A stretch of 64,000 nucleotides of DNA, taken from positions 104,786 through 168,785 of the forward strand of contig JAEXNR010000019.1 in the NCBI GenBank assembly GCA_023439505.1. The letters are read 5' to 3'. This DNA is from Bacillota bacterium (GTDB lineage: Bacteria > Bacillota > Clostridia > Lachnospirales > Lachnospiraceae). The translations under genes and the position numbers were made by a program. Under the pieces are notes generated by a model. It ran no database searches, had not been told where the DNA came from, and was given only the letters and a program-made list of their open reading frames with translations. Of the stretch, positions 52,679 through 60,731 are shown piece after piece. Position 1 is the stretch's first letter, and every line of letters starts with the position of its first letter.

Positions 52679-54091
52679 TTAGTTTTCACAGATTTTCAGA
52701 TAATAGTCAGACAAAGAGATATATCCAAGTCTGGCTATTATTTTATTTGTTAGCACACTATTCAACATTTTTGCCGCTCTCCAATGACTTTTACGACAGT
52801 TAGCCAATTCATGCACTCTCCATTTAGGTAGTTTCAGCGCTTTTAGCATACGATACCTCGTTTTGACCAATTTCCATTGTTTCCAATAGATAGCTCTAAT
52901 TCTTCTTCGTAGCCATTCGTCCACCTCACCCATTAACCCCTTCATATCCGCCATACTAAAGTAGTTAATCCACCCTCTCACAAACTCTGCGAGTTTCTGT
53001 CTGCGGTAATCATTACCCCATCCTGTGCTTTTGTTGGTCAGCACACGAAGTTTATCCTTCATTTTCTTTACTGACTTTGGGTGTACTCGGAGTTTACATT
53101 TACCTTTGTATCTGTAAAATGCATATCCGAGGTACTTTATCTTACTGATATGTGCGATTGTTGTTTTGGCGCGGTTTACTTTTAGGCATAGCTTCCCTTC
53201 GATGTATGGCACAATGTTATCCATCGTACGTCCTGCACTTTTCTTGCTCTTGCAGAAGATGACTGCATCATCTGCGAACCTTACGAATTTATGTCCTCTT
53301 CGTTCTAGTTCTTTATCCAGTTCATTCAGCATTACATTTCCTAAAAGTGGACTCAGAGGTCCTCCTTGCGGAAAACCTTCTGCAGTTCTCTCAAAGAGTC
53401 CGTTTCTGACTACGCCTGCGTTTAAGTATCTGTGTATCAGCGATATTACTCTTCCATCTTTAATGGTACGAGATAATACTTCTATTAGCTTACTATGGTT
53501 TACTGTATCAAAGAATTTCTCTAAATCCATACTCACCACATACACATATCCTTCTTCAACGTATTTCTTACACCTTTTCAGTGCATCATGCTGACCTCTG
53601 TTCGGTCTGAAACCAAAACTGCTATCTGAAAACTGTTCTTCGTATATCGGTGTCAATTCCTGTGCAATCGCTTGTTGGACAACTCGGTCTACTACTGTTG
53701 GTATTCCTAGCATTCTGACCTTACCTTTTCCTTCTTTTGGTATTTCTACCCTGCGGACTGGGTTTGGTTTGTATTTTCCCATTATAATCTGTTGGATAAG
53801 TTCATCTTGGTTTTCTCTTAGGTAGGGCAGAAGATTATCCACCTGCATGCCATCGATTCCGCCTGCTCCCTTGTTTGATTTTACTTTCTTATATGCCTTG
53901 TTTAGGTTATCTTTCCGTAAAATCAGTTCCATTAGATTGTCCGTCCAAAAATCTGTGATGATGTCGTTGTTTTCAGCAATCCTCTGATAGGCGAACACTT
54001 TGGCATACTCTCTCTGTTCCGCAGATACCATTTGCCGATAGTCCTCAATATGAAGTTGTCTGTTCTTAAATCCATCATTAGTTACATTCAT
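52679..54091 (-). CDS. ltrA: Group II intron reverse transcriptase/maturase
   Basis: A 470-aa intron-encoded protein, AGGAG upstream. Reverse transcriptase blocks are intact: FGFRPNRGQHDAL, SMDLEKFFDTVNH, FPQGGPLSPLLGNVML and the catalytic F-A-D-D (272-275). The C-terminal X/maturase domain has FVRGWINYFSMADMKG. There is no HNH endonuclease domain, as in class C. The frame is complete, but the intron RNA is split, so self-splicing in its present state is doubtful. Confidence 0.95.
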   Translation of the reverse strand: MNVTNDGFKNRQLHIEDYRQMVSAEQREYAKVFAYQRIAENNDIITDFWTDNLMELILRKDNLNKAYKKVKSNKGAGGIDGMQVDNLLPYLRENQDELIQQIIMGKYKPNPVRRVEIPKEGKGKVRMLGIPTVVDRVVQQAIAQELTPIYEEQFSDSSFGFRPNRGQHDALKRCKKYVEEGYVYVVSMDLEKFFDTVNHSKLIEVLSRTIKDGRVISLIHRYLNAGVVRNGLFERTAEGFPQGGPLSPLLGNVMLNELDKELERRGHKFVRFADDAVIFCKSKKSAGRTMDNIVPYIEGKLCLKVNRAKTTIAHISKIKYLGYAFYRYKGKCKLRVHPKSVKKMKDKLRVLTNKSTGWGNDYRRQKLAEFVRGWINYFSMADMKGLMGEVDEWLRRRIRAIYWKQWKLVKTRYRMLKALKLPKWRVHELANCRKSHWRAAKMLNSVLTNKIIARLGYISLSDYYLKICEN

Positions 54092-54411
54092 TTACTCACA
54101 TCTCCTAAAGTTCAGTCCTTCCCACCACGTTTGCAACCGCAGTAGTACTATGACCTCGGCTGACTCCTCATGATAAATCTTGTTTCAACCGTAACCGCAA
54201 ATGTTATATTGCACTGGTTACGTCCATGAGGCCTCCCCGGGTACTCACACGCTCTTTCCCTCTTATACTCATTCCATAAATACTAACTACATTTCCGTGC
54301 AGTTATTGGATTTTGGTTTGTTGCGCAACCTATTCCATGCAATTAGCCTCAAATGTAATAAGCCAGAGTTTTGCCTAATCCTTTCTTCAGATTATCTGAG
54401 TTCTGAGATAA

Positions 54412-54446
54412 TCTGAATTATCCTAGTAGAATTATTATCCGAGAAA
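54412..54446 (+). repeat. Left terminal inverted repeat of the RIT element
   Basis: 35 bp, starting TCTGAATTATCC and ending TTATCCGAGAAA, identical in reverse complement to 57836-57870. A second, inverted copy of the core (TTTTTCTCGGATAA, 54485-54498) faces it across a ~38-bp spacer. Confidence 0.95.
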
Positions 54447-54556
54447 CAGGTGAAGCAACCGGATTTTTCAGTATTTATGGTGATTTTTCTCGGATAACCT
54501 TTTCCTAGTATAATGATGATGTATGAAAACATCTTATTAGAACAGGAGAAAAAAGC

Positions 54557-55789
54557 ATGGATTTTCAAATCAGCAGTCAGCAACAGATGGACACACGAAT
54601 ACAGAAATTCCTCGATGATTTAGCAGAAAAGGGCTATTCAGGAAAAACCACCGCTGGTTACAGGTCTTTCATTAAAAAAGCATGGACACATATTTCACAT
54701 CAGGAATATCCATATACATTGGAAACTTCCCAAACCTTTGTATCAGAAATTGTACACAATCTGCCCCTCTCGGAGAGTAGTAAAAAGCATATACGAATTA
54801 GTATTAGGCGATTTAATGACTATCTTTCAGGGCAACCTTATGTTTTCCGGCAGGCTGCTGGTCAAGAACCGGTACCGGAAATTTTCAGAGAAGTATTTGA
54901 TGGATATCTATCCAGTTTGACCGTGCAGGGTTTGAAATCTGCTACAATTGAAGTAAGACGTATTTTTGCAACACAGTTCCTAAATTCTGTTTTTGATCAA
55001 GGTATCCGTAGTATTGGAGATATAACTGGTATCCATGTAGGCGCAGCTATTCTTTCATCTGGATCAGTTGATGGAATCTGCCAAAAACTACCTCACTTTT
55101 TAAAATACCTGAAGAAAAAAGGATTTACAAGTCTCGACCTTGCTAGCGCTGTACCTACCGTCATTGAACAGAGAAAACTACCTTCGGTTTATAACAAAGA
55201 TGAACTTCTTCAAATCTTGACAGGTATTGACCGTAATACACGGGCTGGAAAAAGAAATTATGCAATTATGATTATTCTTGTTACATACGGATTAAGAGCA
55301 AAGGATCTTGTGGAACTTAAAAGTGAAAATATAGACTTTCAGCATAGGCTAATCTCATTTCGCCAGTCAAAGACACGTAATCTTTACCAAGCAGAACTGC
55401 TTCCGGCTGTGCAGAAGGCTCTTGAAAACTTTCTAACCAGTACCAACTCATCATTAGAGAATCAACCTTTGTTCTGCAGCATCCATGCCCCATTCAGTCC
55501 TCTGAGCCGAAGTGCCATCTGGAGCATCGTATCTACAACAATAGCTTCATCAGTTGATGCAAATGGACGCAAAAGAGGCTCGCACGCTATACGGTCAAGC
55601 ATAGCAAGTGGTCTCATCGCTGACGATGTTCCCTATCCAATCGTCCAGAAAATACTTGGGCATACCGATCCAAACGCAACAAAAAGATACGTGGCCATTG
55701 ATATTGAGCGCTTAAGAAAATGTGCGCTTGAATGTCCAGTGGCATCAGGGCAGTTCCTTTCATATCTGGAAGGAGGCGAATGGAAATGA
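54557..55789 (+). CDS. RIT tyrosine recombinase A
   Basis: A 410-aa recombinase, first gene of the trio, AGGAG 8 bp upstream. Catalytic residues are visible: R247 (YGLRAKDL), H343-x2-R346 (SHAIRSS), H369 (LGHTDPNATKRY) and nucleophile Y378. The N-terminal SAM-like domain (~15-95) binds the core site. It overlaps the second recombinase by ATGA. The three proteins presumably act together on the element ends. Confidence 0.92.
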   Translation: MDFQISSQQQMDTRIQKFLDDLAEKGYSGKTTAGYRSFIKKAWTHISHQEYPYTLETSQTFVSEIVHNLPLSESSKKHIRISIRRFNDYLSGQPYVFRQAAGQEPVPEIFREVFDGYLSSLTVQGLKSATIEVRRIFATQFLNSVFDQGIRSIGDITGIHVGAAILSSGSVDGICQKLPHFLKYLKKKGFTSLDLASAVPTVIEQRKLPSVYNKDELLQILTGIDRNTRAGKRNYAIMIILVTYGLRAKDLVELKSENIDFQHRLISFRQSKTRNLYQAELLPAVQKALENFLTSTNSSLENQPLFCSIHAPFSPLSRSAIWSIVSTTIASSVDANGRKRGSHAIRSSIASGLIADDVPYPIVQKILGHTDPNATKRYVAIDIERLRKCALECPVASGQFLSYLEGGEWK

Positions 55790-56748
55790 GTGAATATATC
55801 AATCCACTGGGCGTAGAAATGACACAATATCTTGAACTACTTGAGAAGGCTGGGCGTTATATAAGAGGTATTGAAGGGCTTTTCCGTGAGCTCAATAAGT
55901 ACATCCCTGCAAACATTCAAAAAGATAAAGCACTATCCGAAGATGTGCTATTCAGTTGGGACAACAGCCTTACCTGTTCTCCTGTAACAAGAAAACGTAA
56001 ATATACTGAGTTACGTGGCTTTATAAGATTTCTACAATCAGTAGGTATAAAGTGCCGAATACCTGAAACTCCACGTACGCCGGCCAGTTCCTATGCCCCA
56101 TATATTTTCGATGAATACGAATGGGCTAGGATAGTTCATGAAGCAGACAATCTTTCGGCTTCACTAAAACAGATAGGTACCGACATGCCGGTTGTATTTC
56201 CAATGATTATCCGGCTTTTATATACATGTGGTCTCCGCGTATCAGAAGCACTGTTCTTGAGGGTGGTTGATATTGACTTCAACCTAGAATGTCTGACAAT
56301 CCACCAAGCAAAAAGAAGACGCCAACGAATTGTTCCAATGAAGAGAAGCACATCAGATCTTCTGATGAAATACTGCACGAGACGAGGATTACTTTCAAAA
56401 TCTGGAGCATATATCTTTTCGTGTTCGGATGAAAACCCTCCCAGCAAACGTTGGGCACAGAGATGGTTCTCCATCACGCTTGAAAACAGCGAAATCAAAC
56501 AGACAAGGGTAAATCCTGGGGATCGGGGAATCTGTCCCCATTGCATCAGGCACACCTTCACATATAGGTCCTTCCATGCTTCTGAGGACACTTTTGAGAA
56601 TACTGTTCCATTCCTGTCAACTTATATGGGACATGAAAACATCATGGAGACTGATCGTTACTTGCGATTCTCCTATGAGCTTTATACCGAAGCTCATGAC
56701 AGAATCTCTGAATATACTGGTGCCCTGTTTCCAGAGGTGGATGCATGA
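55786..56748 (+). CDS. RIT tyrosine recombinase B
   Basis: A 320-aa recombinase. The ATG at 55786 overlaps the first gene's stop (ATGA) and has GGAGG 9 bp upstream. Catalytic residues are R151 (CGLRVSEAL), H252-x2-R255 (PHCIRHTF), H283 (MGHENIMETDRY) and Y292. A CPHC pair directly precedes the HxxR motif, which may bind zinc (inference). It overlaps the third gene by ATGA. Confidence 0.92.
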   Translation: MSEYINPLGVEMTQYLELLEKAGRYIRGIEGLFRELNKYIPANIQKDKALSEDVLFSWDNSLTCSPVTRKRKYTELRGFIRFLQSVGIKCRIPETPRTPASSYAPYIFDEYEWARIVHEADNLSASLKQIGTDMPVVFPMIIRLLYTCGLRVSEALFLRVVDIDFNLECLTIHQAKRRRQRIVPMKRSTSDLLMKYCTRRGLLSKSGAYIFSCSDENPPSKRWAQRWFSITLENSEIKQTRVNPGDRGICPHCIRHTFTYRSFHASEDTFENTVPFLSTYMGHENIMETDRYLRFSYELYTEAHDRISEYTGALFPEVDA

Positions 56749-57773
56749 AGAAATCAAATGTTTTTTTGGAGACTATGTCGTCGTATCTGGTAAAGTATAC
56801 CACTGTTACAAAGGGACTTAGCAAAAATACAATAAGGTCCTATTCCCATACATTTCAGCTGATGTTCACCTTCCTGAAGGACAAAAAAGGAATCTCTCCA
56901 GAAAGAGTAAGCTTTGAAACTCTTGACAGAAATACTTTGGAACAATTCCTCCTGTGGTTGGAGGAAAACCGGGGGTGTAGCATCACTACAAGAAACCAGA
57001 GACTCAGTGGGTTATCATCTTTTGCTTCATATGCTATCGGTAAAGAACCGATTGAAGCAGCCTCATTTTATAATGCAGTAAGCTTAATCCCCGCTAAGAA
57101 GGCTGACGAAACTATTCCGATTTATTTTACAAGAGAAGAAATCGCTATCATACTCCATCTTCCATCCGGAAGAGGGAAGGTAGACTACAGAGACCGCACC
57201 CTTTTGAGTGTGCTTTATGCAACTGGCGCCAGAGCACAAGAACTCTGTGATATATACGTCAGGGACATCCGTTTTGGAGAAAAAACATCCATAAAGCTGA
57301 TTGGCAAAGGTGGTAAAGCACGTATTGTAACAATACCAGCGCAGTGTGCAATTCTATTGAAAGATTACTTATTAACAGTGAATAAACTCTTATGTTTGGA
57401 CAGTCATGTTTTTTCAAGCCAGACAAATGAACATATGACAATCTCCTGTGTTGAAGAGATAGTAAAAAAATATGTAAGAAAAGCAAAATCAGAAAACCAA
57501 ACACTTTTCAGGGAGCTGAAATACACACCACACTCATTTCGTCATTCAATAGCGGTTCACATGTTGGAAAGCGGAATTCCACTTCCTGTAATCAAGAACT
57601 TTTTGGGTCATTCATCAATCGAGGTAACTATGATTTACGCAACTGTCAGTGATGAGTTGAAAAATAAGTACTTGAATGAGAATAGCATTGCAAGTGCTAT
57701 TACTCAGAGCATCCAAAGCAAAAAAGACAAATCCTCATATCCAGGATTGGATTTTCTAAACAAGCTCTCGTGA
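56745..57773 (+). CDS. RIT tyrosine recombinase C
   Basis: A 342-aa recombinase; its start overlaps the second gene's stop. Catalytic residues are R163 (TGARAQEL), H263-x2-R266 (PHSFRHS), H289 (LGHSSIEVTMIY) and Y298. It resembles XerD-like and Tn554-type recombinases. It ends 62 bp before the right terminal repeat. No passenger gene is present in the element. Confidence 0.92.
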   Translation: MKKSNVFLETMSSYLVKYTTVTKGLSKNTIRSYSHTFQLMFTFLKDKKGISPERVSFETLDRNTLEQFLLWLEENRGCSITTRNQRLSGLSSFASYAIGKEPIEAASFYNAVSLIPAKKADETIPIYFTREEIAIILHLPSGRGKVDYRDRTLLSVLYATGARAQELCDIYVRDIRFGEKTSIKLIGKGGKARIVTIPAQCAILLKDYLLTVNKLLCLDSHVFSSQTNEHMTISCVEEIVKKYVRKAKSENQTLFRELKYTPHSFRHSIAVHMLESGIPLPVIKNFLGHSSIEVTMIYATVSDELKNKYLNENSIASAITQSIQSKKDKSSYPGLDFLNKLS

Positions 57774-57835
57774 TGCTATTATAATTATCCGAGAAAATCT
57801 TCGTACCTCTTTTGAAGTATGCGTACACGTTGAAT

Positions 57836-57870
57836 TTTCTCGGATAATAATTCTACTAGGATAATTCAGA
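57836..57870 (-). repeat. Right terminal inverted repeat of the RIT element
   Basis: Perfect reverse complement of 54412-54446. The facing internal core copy is TTATCCGAGAAAA at 57785-57797, giving the same two-site arrangement as on the left. Confidence 0.95.
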
Positions 57871-57973
57871 CTCCACCTCGCGATGGACGCCCTTGGCTTC
57901 GGCTGTATCCTTCCCACTGCCGGGCGGATTAGGGACTTTCACCCGTTAGAACGTGTGCCCACCGGGCACACAC

Positions 57974-58007
57974 AAAAGCCGGAAGTTCCTGTAATGGAAC
58001 CTCCGGC
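57974..58007 (-). terminator. purH terminator, target of the group II intron
   Basis: The minus strand reads GCCGGAGGTTCC, loop ATTACA, GGAACTTCCGGC, then TTTTG. The intron begins 2-3 nt after the T-run. It lies 24 bp past the purH stop. Confidence 0.9.
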
Positions 58008-58030
58008 TCGAACCTGCTGTGTTCAGATAA

Positions 58031-59584
58031 TTAATGCTTAAAATGTCTCATTCCGGTGAAAACCATAGCGATCCCATATTCATTACATTTCTTGATGGAA
58101 TCTTCATCTCTGCCAGCACCTCCGGGTTGAATGATTGCAGTAATCCCTGCCTGGTGTGCTGCTTCTACACAGTCATCAAATGGGAAGAATGCATCGGAGG
58201 CCAGGACAGCACCCTTGGCTGCCTCTTCACTGATCAATTCGGCAGCATGCTCTATCGACTGTCTGGTAGCCCATATGCGATTTACCTGACCAGGACCAAT
58301 CCCAATGGATTGTTGCTCCTTTGCCAGTGCAATCCCGTTGGATTTCACGAACTTTACTACCCGCCATGCAAATCTTAAATCTTTCATTTCCTGTTCAGAG
58401 GGAGCACGATCTGTCACAACTTTTAAATCATCTTCTATCAAAAGCTTGCTGTCTATGGTCTGAACAACCAAACCGCCATTCACTTTCTTTAAATCATAAG
58501 CATTCTCATCCTGTGGGACTGCGATATCCTTCAATTCCAAAACCCTGATATTCTTCTTAATGGTAAGAATGTCTAATGCTTCTTTCTCATAGGAAGGAGC
58601 CACCACCACTTCAAGGAAAATATTCTTCATCTCATCGGCCATAGCAACCGTAACTTCTCGATTAGAGACAACAATACCGCCAAAGATGGAGGTTTTATCT
58701 GCATCATAGGCTTTCTTCCATGCAAAATAGATATCCTCCGCACTGCCAACACCGCAGGGATTGCCATGTTTGCAGGCTACAACGGTAGGCTCGGAGAATT
58801 CTTTTAATAATTCCAGCGCACCATTGGTATCATTAATATTATTAAAGGACAGTTCTTTTCCGTTCAACTGCACGGCATCTGTAATGGAGCCCTTCTTCTT
58901 TCCGATTTCACGGTAAAAAGCGGCTGACTGATGAGGATTTTCGCCATATCTCATGTCCTGAACCTTCTCAAAGGTCATGGTTAGAGTTTCAGGTAACGAA
59001 TGATCATTTCTTTCTTTTCTCAAATAATCAGCAATCAGTGTGTCATAAGATGAGGTATGCATGAATACTTTTTGCATCAGATAGAATTTGGTGTCAAGAG
59101 TTACTTGTCCGTCTTCCTTTAATTCATCGAGCACTTTCTCATAATCCCTGGGATCAACAACGACTGCCACATCCTGATAATTTTTCGCCGCAGAACGAAG
59201 CATGGTAGGTCCGCCAATATCAATATTCTCCACAGCTTCCCCTCGCGTAACGCCGTCTTTTAAAATCGTTTCTTTAAAAGGATATAAGTTAACTATAACA
59301 AGATCAATTGTTTCAATCGTTAGATCTGACAACTGCTTCATATGGGAAGGATTGCTTCTCATGGCAAGAAGTCCTGCATGAACTGCCGGATGAAGTGTCT
59401 TAACCCGCCCGTCCAAACACTCAGGGAAACCGGTAAGCTCCGAAATCTCTATGGCAGGTACACCCGCTTCCTTCAGCTTGCCGTAGGTCCCTCCGGTTGA
59501 TATAATCTCGATTCCTAAAGCCACCAATTCCTTTGCCAAATCCACAATTCCTGTCTTGTCTGAAACGCTGATCAATGCTCTCAT
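58031..59584 (-). CDS. purH: Bifunctional AICAR transformylase / IMP cyclohydrolase
   Basis: A 517-aa enzyme for the last two steps of IMP synthesis. The ATG at 59584 follows AAGGAGAGTAAGG; the longer frame is not supported. The N-terminal cyclohydrolase domain begins MRALISVSDKTGIVDLAKEL. The transformylase domain has the catalytic Lys-His of CKHGNPCGVG and ends GGAGRDEDSIKKCNEYGIAM. Length is standard. No other pur genes are adjacent. Confidence 0.96.
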   Translation of the reverse strand: MRALISVSDKTGIVDLAKELVALGIEIISTGGTYGKLKEAGVPAIEISELTGFPECLDGRVKTLHPAVHAGLLAMRSNPSHMKQLSDLTIETIDLVIVNLYPFKETILKDGVTRGEAVENIDIGGPTMLRSAAKNYQDVAVVVDPRDYEKVLDELKEDGQVTLDTKFYLMQKVFMHTSSYDTLIADYLRKERNDHSLPETLTMTFEKVQDMRYGENPHQSAAFYREIGKKKGSITDAVQLNGKELSFNNINDTNGALELLKEFSEPTVVACKHGNPCGVGSAEDIYFAWKKAYDADKTSIFGGIVVSNREVTVAMADEMKNIFLEVVVAPSYEKEALDILTIKKNIRVLELKDIAVPQDENAYDLKKVNGGLVVQTIDSKLLIEDDLKVVTDRAPSEQEMKDLRFAWRVVKFVKSNGIALAKEQQSIGIGPGQVNRIWATRQSIEHAAELISEEAAKGAVLASDAFFPFDDCVEAAHQAGITAIIQPGGAGRDEDSIKKCNEYGIAMVFTGMRHFKH

Positions 59585-59933
59585 CCTTACTCTCCTTTTC
59601 TTTCCTGTTTTATCAACATAAACCTTCACCTGATCTTGCTTCTGGCAAAGTATCGTCTATTCCATACTACACTCTAAAATTTTACACTATTGCCTGTCCT
59701 ATTACAATGCATAATTACTTATACGTTTTATTGGTTTTTCTAATATATATGTCGAAAGAAAGCCCCATTAATTGATCCACCATCAGATTTCTATCTATTT
59801 CATAACTTAATTAACAATTCTCATACTTAAGTTTAACGATTTGTGATAGTATATATTCATAATATATTATACTCTAAGTTTGTTGCGGTTCCTTTTTTTC
59901 TGCGCTTTTCAGGGGCGTTCGCTTTATTAACGG

Positions 59934-59962
59934 TTGCAATGAACCTGAAAGTATACTATAAT
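59934..59962 (+). promoter_or_regulatory. Promoter of the DUF1461/pyk region
   Basis: TTGCAA (59934-59939), 17 bp, consensus TATAAT (59957-59962), with a leader of ~30 nt. It lies in the 414-bp divergent gap after purH, which otherwise shows no gene. Confidence 0.72.
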
Positions 59963-59998
59963 GCGAGTTGAACTTATTCATAAAAAAGGAGCGTGCCT

Positions 59999-60679
59999 AT
60001 GAATCCTCATAAGAAGTTTAAAGTAACCGACATTTTTATAGGAATTGTTTTTTGTTTGTTGTTTATATCACTTGGCGTGGTAATCACCATAAATTTCAGA
60101 CCACTGTATTATCTGGATGTGGGTTTGTTACACATCGAGCAGGAATCCGGTTACGATAAAGATGAGATCTTACGTAATTACAATGCATTAATCGACTACT
60201 CCTCCCCATTTTTCCGTGGAGATCTGGAATTTCCAACCTTTCCATCCTCAGATAACGGGCTGGAACATTTCAAAGAAGTTAAGAACATTTTCAGTTTCTT
60301 TTATATTCTAGGTGCAGTGACACTGATTGGAGCGGTTTCTATCATACTTTATAAATCAAGAAAAAGAGATTACCATTATCTTCTTGTTTCTACTATCACC
60401 TCCATTGTTCTGCCCATATTGGTGGCATTGCCGTTAATCATTAATTTTGATACTACCTTTATTGTTTTTCATAAATTGTTTTTTAGAAATGATTATTGGA
60501 TGTTTGATCCTTCCACCGATCCGGTGATTAACATTCTTCCGTCCGCGTTCTTTATGCACTGCGCTTTTTTGATTATTCTGTTTCTGTTGGTCGGAAGTCT
60601 TATTCTTTTCCTGTTCCATCTCAAATTGAAAGATCGATCAGGGATCAGGTACCGGATGAATAAAGGGTTAAAACTATGA
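59999..60679 (+). CDS. TIGR01906/DUF1461 family membrane protein
   Basis: A 226-aa integral membrane protein with four helices (~10-32, ~97-118, ~128-150, ~190-215). The ATG at 59999 fits AAGGAG better than the GTG at 59993. Family marks are the N-terminal helix followed by an external segment with YNALIDYSS and a central FHKLFFRNDYWMFDP. The function is unknown. It lies 52 bp before pyk and may be co-transcribed with it. Confidence 0.85.
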   Translation: MNPHKKFKVTDIFIGIVFCLLFISLGVVITINFRPLYYLDVGLLHIEQESGYDKDEILRNYNALIDYSSPFFRGDLEFPTFPSSDNGLEHFKEVKNIFSFFYILGAVTLIGAVSIILYKSRKRDYHYLLVSTITSIVLPILVALPLIINFDTTFIVFHKLFFRNDYWMFDPSTDPVINILPSAFFMHCAFLIILFLLVGSLILFLFHLKLKDRSGIRYRMNKGLKL

Positions 60680-60731
60680 ACCACGGGGCAGAAAAATTTA
60701 TATACATTACTTTGTTAAAGGAGTTTATTAA

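Larger units (their letters stand above)
54412..57870 (+). mobile_element. RIT element: three tandem tyrosine recombinases with 35-bp terminal inverted repeats
   Basis: The element is 3459 bp with perfect 35-bp inverted repeats at both ends. It carries only three overlapping tyrosine recombinase genes in one orientation, the defining layout of recombinase-in-trio elements. It sits inside domain I of the group II intron. TTCAGA occurs at both junctions (54386-54391 and 57865-57870), and removing one copy plus the element restores continuous intron sequence. A 20-bp palindromic stretch (54392-54411) lies between the left TTCAGA and the repeat and may belong to the element. Confidence 0.9.
52599..57971 (-). 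mobile_element. Group II intron (class C-like) interrupted by a RIT element
   Basis: On the minus strand the intron starts near 57971 with GTGTGCCCGGTGGGCACAC, then CGGGTGAAAGTCCC-type domain I sequence. It is broken at 57870/54391 by the recombinase element and resumes with TCTGAAGAAAGGATTAGGC. It encodes a maturase (52679-54091) and ends with domain V (CCGTATACCGAACGGTAT, 52640-52670) and domain VI (GGCTAATCAAATAATGGTTA), with the 3' end near 52599. Without the insert it is about 1.9 kb. The 5' exon is the purH terminator hairpin, the usual target of class C introns. Boundaries are by eye, to within a few bases. Confidence 0.82.

Noticed and set aside
53166..53594. 142-codon plus-strand frame antisense to the maturase
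   Set aside because: Shadow of the reverse transcriptase gene; no ribosome binding site.
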